A stretch of 64,000 nt of DNA from Microcebus murinus. Lineage: Eukaryota > Chordata > Mammalia > Primates > Cheirogaleidae. Numbering within the stretch: the first letter of the stretch is position 1; each line of letters opens with the position of its first letter. Under the pieces are notes generated by a model. It had not been told where the DNA came from. It saw only the letters and a program-made list of their open reading frames with translations, and did no database searches. The DNA lies in contig NC_134108.1 in the NCBI RefSeq assembly GCF_040939455.1, forward strand, positions 13,359,501 through 13,423,500, written 5' to 3'. Positions 25,403 to 37,684 of this stretch are shown in pieces. Both the position numbers and the translations under genes were made by a program.

Positions 25403-25943
25403 CCATGCTCGTGGATCGGCAGACTCAATATCATCAAAATGTCTATACTACCCAAACTGATCTACAGATTCAATGCAATACCTATTAAAATCCCATCAGC
25501 ATTCTTCACAGATATAGAAAAAATAATTCTACGCTTCGTATGGAACCAAAGAAGACCCCGAATATCAAGAGCAATTCTAGGCAACAAAAACAAAATGGGA
25601 GGCATTAATATGCCAGATATCAAACTATACTACAAAGCTGTAGTAATTAAAACAATATGGTATTGGCACAAAAACAGGAATATTGACCAGTGGAACAGAT
25701 GTGAGAATCCTGATATAAAACCATCCTCATATAGCCATCTCATCTTTGACAAAGCAGACAAAAACATACGCTGGGGAAAAGAATCCCTCTTCAATAAATG
25801 GTGCTGGGAAAACTGGATAGCCACCTGTAGAAGGCTAAAACAGGACCCACACCTTTCACCTCTCACAAAAACCAACTCACGCTGGATAACAGACTTAAAC
25901 CTAAGATATGAAACTATTAGAACTCTAGAGGAAAAAGTTGGAA
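25403..25943 (+). mobile_element. Youngest L1, inverted 5' part
   Basis: Sense-strand open frame (from 25439) reading [20 protein letters not shown], then [16 protein letters not shown] and [15 protein letters not shown]. This is the ORF2 segment that lies immediately before the part held on the reverse strand at 24313-25402. The head-to-head arrangement is a 5' inversion from twin priming. A few tens of bases of ORF2 are missing at the junction, as is usual. Confidence 0.9.
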
Positions 25944-26552
25944 CTTTTTTTTATTTCAGCATATTATGGTTATGTGTATTCCCTTCCGCCTTTCACCTCC
26001 CCCCACTGAGTCAGAGTTTCAAGCATGTCCATCCCCCAGATGATATGCATTGCACTCATTATGTATGTATACACCTATCCCCTCTTCTCCCCTCCCATCT
26101 GCCCAATGCCCAATAAATGTTATTCTTATATGTCCAACTAGGTGTTGATCAGTGAAACCAATTTGCTGGTGAGTATATGTGGTGCTTATTTTTCCATTCT
26201 TGGGATACTTCACTTAGTAGAATGGGTTCCAGCTCTATCCAGGAAAATACAAGAGGTGCTATATCACCATTGTTTCTTATAACTGAATAGTACTCCATGG
26301 TATATATATACCACATTTTATATTAAAAATATAAAATGTAATATATTGATGGCCACTTGGGTTGTTTCCACATCTTTGCAATTGCGAATTGTGCTGCCAG
26401 AAACATTTAAGTGCAGATATTTTTTTTATAGAGTGTCTTTTGTTTTTTGTTTGGGTAGATGTCCAATAATGGAATTGCTGGATCAAATGGTAGTTCTACT
26501 TGTATCTCTTTAAGGTATCTCCATATTGCTTTCCACAGAGGTTACACTAGTT
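25944..26552 (-). mobile_element. Middle L1, 3' part
   Basis: A third reverse L1 3' end: T-run, 'atttcagcatattatgg', the 3' UTR ('catgtccatcccccagatga') and the last part of ORF2, stopping at 'cacagaggttacactag' where the outer L1 resumes. Its poly-T appears to have been the target of the youngest L1, since aac(t)n occurs on both sides of that element. Confidence 0.8.
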
Positions 26553-27613
<1,061 letters not shown>

Positions 27614-27949
27614 ATCAGTTATTCAAAACTTTATTATAAAATGGGGTTTGTATCAGATGATTTTGCCCAACTGTATGTTAATGTAAGTGTCCTGAGCACA
27701 TTTCATGTAGCCTAAGTTGAGATACAATATTTGGTAAGTTGGGCATATTAATTGTATTTCTGACTTACAATATTTTCAACTTAGACTGGGTTTATCAAGA
27801 TGTAACCCCATCACAAATCAAGAAGCATCGGTAATTATAGTGACTGTTCTTTAATCTATTTTGGCTGATAATACACTTATATGAGTATCAATACACTTAT
27901 ATGAGCTTTCTTTGATTATTTGCCTGGTATGTTTTCCATTTTATTAATT

Positions 27950-28300
27950 TCAAACTATCCATGTTCTTAATGATTAGGTATATCTCTTTAAAAGGCAGAT
28001 AGTTCTATTTTTTGTTTGTCCTATTTGACAATCTCTGTCTTTTAACTATTAATAGTAAATTTATACTCCATTCACATTTTTTTATTATTATGGATATATT
28101 TGAATTTGTTTTTGTCTCTTTGCTATTTGTACTACTTTTACTTTTTTTCTACTTTCTTGCTATTTACAAGTTGATTGAGGAGTATTTGTTTGCTTTTTTG
28201 TTTGCTTGCTCATTTCTCTTATTCCATGGTCCTCTTTCTATTGACTTGACCATTATAAACTCTAGTTTTGTATAGAATGATTGCCCTTAAAATTTCATCA
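27950..28300 (-). mobile_element. Old L1M-like fragment
   Basis: 'gacaatctctgtcttttaac ... ttattattatggatatatttgaatttg ... ctttgctatttgtac' resembles an old reverse L1. Very AT-rich and diverged, so the call is tentative. Confidence 0.4.
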
Positions 28301-28795
28301 TGGATCTTTAACAAAATTGAAAGTTAATCAATATCTTAATCTCTTCTTGATTGATATAAGGAATTAAGAATACTTTAACTAGATCATTCTCCTTTTACTT
28401 ACATACAGTTGTTGTCAAGTATGAAATTACTGACATTTTTCTAGCACCATAAATTTGTTGCTACTGCTGGTTTTCACTCATGGTGGCTTGCTTCCTTCAG
28501 TTGGTGACCTTTGCTTTCCTCCTATTGTATCTGCTTTTGCTAATAACTGGGCCACGTTAGCCCTCCTTGAGGGTTCTGGCTAAATAGAGGAGATCCCCTT
28601 TCAGTGTTGTCTCCCTGTTCATATTCTAAGACTCAATCACCTGCAGCAATGGTAAAGATATTTAACCAATCTGGATTTTTAAATTTGATTTTGCACACAG
28701 GTCTGTGATCCAGTTTGGGGTCATGTATTACTGAGAATGAGACACCTAAAAGATTTTACTTACTTCCAATAAACTCAACAAAGTGAATTAAAATC

Positions 28796-29129
28796 GGCCG
28801 GGCGCGGTGGCTCAAGCCTGTAATCCTAGCACTCTGGGAGGCTGAGGCGGGCGGATTGCTAGAGGTCAGGAGTTCGAAACCAGCCTGAGCAAGAGCAAGA
28901 CCCCGTCTCTACTATAAATAGAAAGGAATTAATTGGCCAACTAATATATATATATATAAAATTAGCCGGGCATGGTGGCGCATGCCTGTAGTCCCAGCTA
29001 CTCGGGAGGCTGAGGCAGAAGGATTGCTTGAGCCCAGGAGTTTGAGGTTGCTGTGAGCGAGGCTGATGCCACGGCACTCACTTTAGCCTGTGCAACAAAG
29101 TGAGACTCTGTCTCAAAAAAAAAAAAAAA
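28796..29129 (+). mobile_element. Young strepsirrhine Alu with perfect 15-bp target-site duplication
   Basis: Forward Alu starting ggccgggcgcggtggctcaag, with many CpGs kept, (TA)n in the middle A-rich region and an A17-class tail. Perfect 15-bp repeat aagtgaattaaaatc on both sides (28781-28795 and 29130-29144). Probably the most recent Alu in the window. Confidence 0.96.
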
Positions 29130-30707
29130 AAGTGAATTAAAATCATAAATTTTGCTAGACATCTAGCTCTTTTATAGCGAGAGGTTCTTTCAGAGGAATC
29201 GCGGTGACATCATTTCAGCTGTAGAATTTCTTTTATCATATGTGTGAAAACGTTTTTGTTTCGATATTTTGTAAAGATTTTTCAATATAGTAGATATTAA
29301 AAACTGTCACATATAACAAATCAGCGAGCTGAAGTGATAGCTCCAAGTTTGTTCTGCAGTCACTTGAGGGAGTTTCAGCCCAAACCATAAGCCATAGAAG
29401 TGTATCTGGCTGCAATAAGGAGGTAGTGAGTGACTAAAGTACTCGTTGTCAATAGCTGCTCTAGGAATAGTCCTTGTTTTACTGTTCCCTTGCAATTAGC
29501 TCTTGGTTGCGTGTAGTGCCCCTCAATTGAGGCACAAATGATCTGTGACATCTGTGCAGTTACCTGCGTGTCAGGATAGAAATAGTTTGGCCCTGAGGTT
29601 TTCTACAATGTTAAAATATCACTTATGTGGAAAACATATATGATCTTAAAGTTTTAATTTATAATAGAAGGGTCTTCATTTGTCCCTTCCATTAAATGTG
29701 TTGCTTGGTTTTAGGCTGTTTTTGCTTCTGTTTGTTCCAATTAAGCCACTAAATCCAGTTTGAGAGAAAAATATTAATTTTCATTTATTATTTTGGTAGG
29801 CTGCTGTGTCTTAATTGTTAATAGGGGACACATCACTGGGTATTATAGTTATTGAGCTCTTGGAGCATAGACTAAGCTCTAAAAAATAAGGCATGAATCT
29901 CCTTTCACCTCACTCTTACCTTGCTACTGTGTGAGAAATTGGCTAGGAATTGTGAAATACATGTACATCTTTTTATAAATAAGTTTGTAGATGGTGAAAA
30001 ACACATAAAATAAATCAAGGAAGATTCAAATTATCCTAAATAAATGAATCAGACCTGCATAATTCTACACAGTCCAAAAAGAATATTTATAAACATTGTA
30101 TTTGGTCTTCCCACTGTGCTGTCTATGGGATATTCCCTGAGCTTGTTTGAAATTTTCTAACCAAAAGGGTATTTTTCAAAATATGTTATAATATGATTAC
30201 TTTAGATGGCAAGGAACTATCACTTTATAATAGCCTGCATGCATTCAAAATGAAATAGTAATAGAGAGTCTCATCTCTTTTACCATTAAAGGTTTAAATT
30301 TGTTTTGCTTAATTTTAAGCTTTTAAAAAGCATCATATCAAAAAAAAAAAAAGCATCATATCCAAAATCAAGAAAGGAGAAAACACTAGAATCATTGTTT
30401 ATGGCAGTAATTACATTTTCCTTTGGATCATGTGCCTTTAAAACGTCTGAATGCATTGCTGTGCAAGTGTCATGTGTGTTTAAAAGATGCATAATTATTA
30501 GATACGGCTCTAGCATAGTGTCTTAAACACAAGCACCGGCTCCTGTTCAAGGTAAGAGGCTGTGACGGGCACCAAGCTGCCTTTGCATGTGGCAGCAGGA
30601 TCGAATTGTTGAATACATTGACTCATCCGTGCAGGCTGAAAATTATGCTTCTTAGCCTCCTGTGAACATGTTTCCTCATTTTCTATTTTTTAAAAACTGT
30701 ATCTTAG

Positions 30708-30820
30708 GATCTGCTTCAGAACATAGATGCCCACAAAAGAGCATTTCATGAAATCTACCGGACCAGGTCTGTTAACGGGATCCCAGTGCCACACGATCAA
30801 TTAGAGGACATGGCTGAGAG
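30708..30820 (+). CDS. SYNE1: SYNE1 window exon 6: spectrin repeat
   Basis: Reads DLLQNIDAHKRAFHEIYRTR then SVNGIPVPHDQLEDMAE and ends within an Arg codon (AG|G completed by exon 7). Acceptor aactgtatcttag, donor gtaaga. It is 113 bp, not a multiple of three; exon 7 (169 bp) restores the frame, so the two must be kept or skipped together. The GIPVPHDQL loop is the nesprin-1 sequence with one substitution from the human form I remember (P to H). Confidence 0.96.
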
Positions 30821-31366
30821 GTAAGAGAATGTCTGGTTTTTAAATGAAGTCTCTTTTATAACACTAGGTGGATGCTTTTTACATTTCTTTGCTTTTCCAT
30901 GAATTGTTTGTTTTGATTTTTAACAGAGATGCTCACATTTGGTAAATAAAAAGTGGGCTCCCATAACATATGCTAATAATGTCAACATTCTAATATATTA
31001 TTAACTGAAAAGAGTGAATCTGAATGTACCCACAGCTTGGAAATCACAGAAATGTTTTTTTCATAGGCTGTATTTTTTGCTCAGTACTGTAAGGAACATT
31101 ATGTAATATTGCAAAAAACAGCCTATAAAAGAAACAGATGAGAGATGTGTTGGCAGGGGAAAGAACTAAATCAAAGACTTCAATCAATCATGTTCCGCTT
31201 TTAAACCCAGGGCAAGAAAAGGAATCAGATCTCTTCATAATGATCAACCAGAGTTTAGAAGACCCTGTGGCTGCATTATGTTTAAGGCTGGCATGTAACA
31301 GGTTGAGTAAGCATCATCCTGTTACTATTAGTTACATTCTGTAAATTCTCCCTGTTTCATTTCTAG
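30821..31366. other. SYNE1: SYNE1 intron 6
   Basis: Short 546-bp intron without recognisable repeats. Confidence 0.9.
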
Positions 31367-31535
31367 GTTTCATTTTGTTTCCTCCACATCAGAGCTACAC
31401 CTAATGAAAATGGAATTTCTAGAATTAAAGTACCGTCTGCTCTCACTGCTGGTTCTTGCAGAGTCAAAGCTGAAGTCTTGGATCATTAAGTATGGGAGGA
31501 GAGAGTCAGTGGAGCTGCTTCTACAAAACTACATC
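31367..31535 (+). CDS. SYNE1: SYNE1 window exon 7: spectrin repeat
   Basis: Completes the Arg codon from exon 6 and then reads FHFVSSTSELHLMKMEFLEL and KYRLLSLLVLAESKLKSWII to LLLQNYI; ends in phase 0. A leucine-rich helix pair with the Trp of SWIIKYGRR is typical of the spectrin-repeat rod. Acceptor catttctag, donor a consensus gtaagt. The neighbouring intron 6 is only 546 bp. Confidence 0.97.
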
Positions 31536-33229
31536 GTAAGTCCCCGGTGCTTTGTCAGAGAAATCAGATGGCCAGTGGATTTAGCATCTAACACCTACCA
31601 GTTTATTTAATGCTGTTTAATCTTGAATTTAAACATAAAGATACCTATGTGTTAAATGGGTTAGATAGTAAATAAGTTTATGAGCTTTTCACAATCATCT
31701 GAAACATAAACCTTTATTCTTTGGAGTTTGATTCCTTAAAACCCCCTAGTTTAGAAAGGTTTTGCTGCATTAATCATATTGAACCATTGTGACTGGCTTT
31801 ATGGATTAAGAAGAAAAGTTTTTGTATTGTATACCCACATCTTTGATTGTAGCTCACTGCTGAAACTGAATTAGGATACTTAAAGATTATCTTCATGTGT
31901 TCTAAAATCCAATCATGAGTAGTTTGGAACAATTCTCAATTGTCCACGAGGACTATTTTTTAGAGTGGGTCCAGTGTGTCTTTTTCATGGTCATTTCCTG
32001 AGCTTCACTGTTCCTTGTGTGCACTCAGGAAGAATAAAATCTTGTCTAGGAATTTTTGTACCAACTTAATTTTTAAACATTATCTCATATTTTGGGCTAT
32101 GAGTCTCCATAAGCCTGTATCTACATAGAGTAGTAGCACTGCATTAATAAATGAATGGAGTTGTTCTGTAACTAGCAGTTTTCATTTACATATAATTAGT
32201 ATATATATTTATTAAAGGCAGTTTATTTCTTAATCAATTAAAAATGCCCTCCTTATGAATTTATTTGGAATGCAAATGTGCTCACAAAATTAATGTTAAT
32301 AGGGCATCTTAGTCCTATACTGTTCCATTTATATTTAAACACAAATTCTAAATGGTAACTCAATGAACTTTTAAACTATGAGCCCATAATAACCTGATTA
32401 GTCACAGTGTCTCTGTAATAAGTTGTGCTCAGATACTTACTGAAATCATATTTTTACTGAAGCATCTTAGAACCATTATCTATTTTGCTGCCTTTTAATT
32501 TCATTTTCTAAGTGATGAGTGAACAACATGTATTTGAAAAAGAAAAGATTTAACTGGTTTACAGTAAAATCTTTTTCTAGGTTTACTAAAATTGTCTAGG
32601 AAACATTTGTTAAAAACTGTGAAATCTGGTATGATATGTTCCTTTACATGTTTTAAGTTATTTTAGAAAGTAATGGAAGATCCAATTTCTTAAATTCAAG
32701 CAAGTACATGAGTCCTTTAAATATTAAATATAATTATACATTTGTATTTTCAGGTTTAGTCATGTCAAATGATTTACTCTGAGCCCAATAGGTAATTATA
32801 CAGGATCCATTCTTTGTTCTAGCTATTTAAGAACAGCCAATCAGATTTAAATATCTAATGGGACTGTTCCACCAGGTTAATGTTCCAATACAATTATGTT
32901 AATAATTCTCTTTGAACTTCTTGAAGCATATATAAATAGAGAATTATTATTGATGATAAAAAGTTAATACTTCCTGCCTACTCCATAAAGTCAAAGAGAA
33001 GTTCACTAAGCTGCTAATTTTAAACTGCTTTGTAACTTTCGCAATTATTTCTAAAGTTGCTAGTTACCCTACAGGTAATACATAGCATATATCAATAAAC
33101 ATTTCCTACTATTCTCACCCCTTAATGAAGAATATCTATTTGTCACTGATGTTTTTTTTTTTTCCATAAAGAGTTTTAAGACACTTTTTTGCTTAGTTTC
33201 GATGACTGCGGGGTGTTGAATGTTGCCTA

Positions 33230-33440
33230 AGTGCCAGGTCTTTTACATGCATCATCTTTCGTCTTAATTATGGTCTTACAGGCTGAACATTTGCACATTA
33301 ATTTACATGCTGAGGAAACAGTGTAGGAGCCATTAAGGCTTCATAGGCTCACGTTTCATGCTTCAGGTGGTAAAGCAGGTTAGATTTGGAACCAGAATTT
33401 GAATCTAAATCTTTCCAAAGCAAAAGCCCTCGTGCTTAAG
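33230..33440 (-). mobile_element. MIR-like SINE
   Basis: 'agtgccaggtcttttacatgcatcatc', 'tgctgaggaaacagtgtagg' and 'gaaccagaatttgaatctaaat' are in MIR order, reverse orientation. Confidence 0.65.
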
Positions 33441-33639
33441 TATTGAATATTACTATCAAAAAGGATTTTTTAACTTAGAAGACCAAATCACTGATGCGAT
33501 ATCTTGCATTTTTGTAAACTAAAGAATGTAGCTCACATAAATATTAGTTCCATTTAATATTGGTCCATATCTGACAGTATTTAGCAGCCTGATAGTTGCT
33601 GTTATTTATGCCCTAGGCAACATGGTGTGGGGGTGGAGG

Positions 33640-33800
33640 AGACTGATGAAGCCCAGACCATAGTCGCATTAAAATGGGTTTGAATCATGGTTCACCTACT
33701 TACTACCCATGTGACTTTGTGAATGACTTAATTTCTAAAGGCCTTAGTTTTTCTCAAATTTTTAATAATAATAATGGTGATAACGACAATAGAATAATAG
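33640..33800 (+). mobile_element. MIR-like SINE
   Basis: 'gggtttgaatcatggttcac', 'cttactacccatgtgacttt' and 'ggccttagtttttctcaaat' are the forward MIR landmarks. Confidence 0.65.
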
Positions 33801-33857
33801 GAAGTTTTCTAAGGAACAAAGACTGACACATACTGTTTTCCTTTTATGTTGGATCCC

Positions 33858-34066
33858 ATAGAGCTGCAGTCCCCAGTCCTCGGGGCCGTGGACCAGTACT
33901 GTTTAGGGACAGGGCCAGAGAGTTCTGCCGCCCCCCGAACCCTGTACACATCCATGGAAAAATTATCCTCTATGAAACTTAGGAACTTGTACCCTACCCA
34001 GGTCCATGGAAAAATTGTCTTCCATGAAATCAGTCCCTGGTGCCAAAAAGCTTGGGGAACCATGGC
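33858..34066. mobile_element. hAT-Charlie-type DNA element with internal duplication
   Basis: Starts 'gcagtccccagtcctcggggccgtggac' and ends 'tccctggtgccaaaaagcttggggaacc', the inverted ends of a non-autonomous hAT family. 'tccatggaaaaatt' followed by 'tc.tc.atgaaa' occurs twice, at about 33951 and 34003. Reverse and forward open frames of about 100 codons across it have no coding meaning. Confidence 0.75.
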
Positions 34067-36844
34067 CATTGCACCTCCTATCTTTTTGGTGTATTCTAGA
34101 AAATCATGCTCTTTAAAACAGACTATTCCAAAGAGCATGAATATTTTCAAATAAAATCACAAAAACCAGTGTTATAATAAGCTGTATGCCTCTAATAATC
34201 TAATAACCAAATTAATATTCAGGACATAAGCTTCCATTATCTTTTCCTTAGTTTAAATTCTCAATTCAAACTTATTCATTTCTAAAAAAGAAAAACAGTA
34301 CATTCTTTTAAGGGTTAGAGAATTAGAGAATGTAGTTCCTAGCTCAGATATGCAGTTACTGAGCGCTTAAAGAATTCTTAAAAAATGCCGCACAAATGTT
34401 TGTTGTGATTAATGTAGGCCACATACCATTGATATGTGATTAAATACTGTAATGTAAGTCAGAAGATAATTGGTTTGGTCCTTGCTGTCAGAATTATTGA
34501 AATGACCAAAACATGTGCTTCAATTTGACTATGGCAAAAATAGGATAACATTTTAATCTCTCACATAAAAGAAGAGCTCTTGAAATTATGGACTGTCTGA
34601 ATGCAACATAAATTATGTGAATATTTATTTTATTATTAATAATTATTTTATTAATATAAATAGACAATTCTAATAAATCACCCCTCAAAGTTAATTTGAA
34701 ATATCTTAAATTATCTGGTTTATTTCCCTTCCAGTGAAATTCATGAGGTTTGTATTTGTTACATCTGTATTTAGCTAGTAAAAGTAGAAATTTAGTGACT
34801 TTTAATCATATTTTGAATTTAGTGGTGTAAGAAGTATCTCATTTTTCTTGAAGTACAATTAACTCTCAGAGTTCCCTAACATCACTTATTTCTTAAACTT
34901 CACATCCAAGGTTCAACTTTATTTTGAAAGAATTAAACTAATTCTGTCATTATTATTTTAAATGTACATTTCTATTTCCTTTTCCATTTTACTGAGAGGC
35001 ATTTCTAAATAGCTCACAGTAAAAAGGAAGTTTAGCAATGCTCCTGCTAAAGTGATTCTAATAGACAAAATAATTCACATTGCTAACTGGGTTCACTCCA
35101 TATTCAGGAAAAAATAACCAAATTAAATGGATCGATAAAAAATAAAAATAACAAATAAGGTCTCTTTTTCAAAAATTAATTGCCTAGTTTTCCTAATAGG
35201 AAAGCTAAAAAATAATGAATCCCTCCAACATTTATAAAATATCCTTTCTTCTTTCCTGCATCTTGGACCAAAAATGAAATGAAATAAGTTTTTCTCTCTT
35301 GTTCATTTTTAATTAATTTATAAACCAGCAAAAGCATATTGAAGTCTTCCTGTCCATCACAAGCACTATTTCCCATTTCTTTGACATTTAGAGCAATTGT
35401 CTTCCCACTAGCTTTTGAAATTTGCACCAAAACTAAATGGAGACTATTTTTAAGACTTTGCCAGATATAATTCTTTCTTCAGTTTCTTACACAGTGTCTT
35501 TAACATTAGGTATAATTTCCCATTTTTTATCAAATCATGATTTGCTTAGTTGGTTAAATTATTCAAGATTTAAATTCTAGCAAGTTACTCTTTTCCCATG
35601 TGGGGAGTAAGAATACGATGTAAAGCTAAATAATGAATTAATCAGACTATTATTGTCTTACTTTATTCTTAAACAAAAATAATAAAGTTATTGAAGTCAT
35701 TGAATAAAGTATTCATCATTCCAGGTAACTCACGGCTTTCTCTATTCACTGTATTCCTAAAGAATAGTTAATGTATAAGTAAATGCTTGATAAACATTAA
35801 ATGATATGAAATGCATCATGGATATAATGTTTTTAAATGTTATCTTGAAATATGATATAAACATTTATCAGTAAAAATCTAGGAATATTTGAAATTGCTG
35901 TTATGAATAACTTTGCCTATGCACACAAGCACCTTGCATCTATCTATTAAGCATTCATCAGCATACTCTATAGAACTTCAGATGATTTTTGAAGGCTGAT
36001 TTTGCATTTTGTGATAGTGATACTTATCAAGTATTTTAATAGATCCAAATCATAGGAACTCATTATACTATTAAAAGAAATTCCTTTACTGATATGCTAT
36101 AAACTATAATTGCATTAATTTCCTAATCTAGAGGAATAGAATAATCTTTGAAATGAGAGTTATTTCATATTTCTTGGACTTAACAATAATAAAATTTACC
36201 TAAACATTTATTGCATGTTCTCAATTTTATACTGTCCATTTGCTGATAGTGACTTTACTACATATGTACAGTACATGTAGATATATAGACATGTCTTATC
36301 TGTAATTTTTATACTAAGTAATTGAAATATGAGCCCATCAATAACATGGATGGAATATATGATTATTTAAAATTTTTCTACTTACCTTTTAAGGGAAGTG
36401 TTTGTGCACTGTGTCATTTATTTATAATCTGAAGTTCCTCAAAGCAGTCATTCACCAGGATTAATATTCAAAGAGCAACATAATCCCACAGCTAGAACAC
36501 AGTGGGACACTTTAAAATGCTCTTCCAAATTTAGTGCTTTCTAAATGTTAGGCTCAGGTTCTCTGGATAAATTTTTTTCTTTGAAAAGCAAACCCCTGGG
36601 TGGTGAACAAAGGGAATATGTTCTCTATTTAGTGCTAAGTTAGGATTTAAACTGTGGAATTAATTTATATGTTCAGAATGATCTTAGGTTATTTGTGGCA
36701 GTGGAATTATTTTTGTATTTTCAAAAAGCATGAGGTTGGCAAATTTGGGTAAAATATCCATATAGCTATTCTGAAGAAAATTGACTTTGGCATTTCTACA
36801 TAAGCCTAATGTTTTCTATCTTCTAACTATTCTTCCTTTTCTAG

Positions 36845-36941
36845 TCTTTCATAGAAAATAGCAAGTTCTTTGAGCAATATGAAGTGACATACCAGATCTT
36901 GAAACAAACAGCTGAGATGTACATCAAAGCAGATGGTTCAG
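36845..36941 (+). CDS. SYNE1: SYNE1 window exon 8: spectrin repeat
   Basis: Thirty-two codons, SFIENSKFFEQYEVTYQILK then QTAEMYIKADGS, plus one base of a Val codon completed in exon 9. Acceptor cttccttttctag, donor gtaaag. At 97 bp it breaks the frame if skipped alone; exon 9 (203 bp) compensates. It is a helical segment of a spectrin repeat with a heptad-like hydrophobic pattern. Confidence 0.96.
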
Positions 36942-37481
36942 GTAAAGCGTGCTATAGGATTTGTTGCAGTGTTGACTGCAGTAGAATTAGAACCTGTAGG
37001 TGTCTGTGTGATCAGGTCATTTTTTTTCCTCTACAGAATCTTTGTATGACCATGCCATTGGCCTGGAGAGCACATATTGTATTCAGTCCCTTTGATTTTG
37101 TACAATGCCTAACCTGCATGATCATACTCTTCTCTCCGTGTGTGTGTGTATGTGTGTGTATTCTTCTAAGAGAAAAGCAAAATACACATTAATTTTCCAA
37201 ATTATAATTTTTCAACCTATTTCCAATTCTAAAGATTAAAGGCAAAGATATTGGAATGACTTGAATATGATAATCAAGTAAATGAGAGAGTAAATTAGTG
37301 TGAAAACATGATTTGTAAAATGTTTGTTTTCAATTTGTAATTATGTCTGTCATATTTGTTGGAAATGAACTTTAGCATTTGTGATTGATACTATTTCACA
37401 CCAGTATATAAGACTATTTTTAAAAGGGGTGGAGGATTTAAAATATAATGTAAGGATTATACTTGGTTTTATCTCTTTCAG
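36942..37481. other. SYNE1: SYNE1 intron 8
   Basis: 540 bp with a short (GT)n tract near 37138-37160. Nothing else seen. Confidence 0.9.
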
Positions 37482-37684
37482 TGGAAGAAGCTGAGAATGT
37501 GATGAAATTCATGAATGAAACTACTGCTCAGTGGAGGAATCTCTCGGTAGAAGTTAGGAGCGTGAGGAGTATGCTAGAAGAAGTGATCTCTAACTGGGAT
37601 CGCTATGGCAGTACTGTGGCTAGTCTTCAAGCCTGGCTAGAGGATGCTGAAAAAATGCTAAATCAGTCAGAAAATGCCAAAAAG
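37482..37684 (+). CDS. SYNE1: SYNE1 window exon 9: spectrin repeat
   Basis: Starts with TG, completing Val from exon 8, then EEAENVMKFMNETTAQWRNL and SVEVRSVRSMLEEVISNWDR to QSENAKK; phase 0 at the end. It shows the spectrin Trp in AQWRNL (helix C type) and in SNWDRY...LQAWLEDAEKML, a textbook helix C to helix A transition. Acceptor tatctctttcag, donor gtaaga. It is one of the two longest rod exons in the window. Confidence 0.97.

Larger units (their letters stand above)
31536..36844. other. SYNE1: SYNE1 intron 7 (5.3 kb)
   Basis: Holds MIR-like copies near 33.2-33.8 kb and one hAT-Charlie-type DNA element near 33.86-34.07 kb. The remaining 4.5 kb is AT-rich and shows nothing I can name. Confidence 0.85.

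Noticed and set aside
25439..26116. 225-codon forward open frame as a possible host gene
   Set aside because: It is inverted L1 ORF2 running into another L1 3' UTR, not a host gene.
29200..29215. TGACATCA (CRE/AP-1-like) motif with nearby CpGs in intron 5
   Set aside because: A single 8-mer in 64 kb is expected by chance; no cluster or conservation evidence is available.
31138..31344. 68-codon open frame between exons 6 and 7
   Set aside because: It lies in intron 6, out of any supported splice phase, with no family match. Exons 6 and 7 join perfectly without it.
33809..34154. Overlapping forward and reverse open frames of about 100 codons
   Set aside because: They lie over the hAT-Charlie element and flanks, with no matching protein family.
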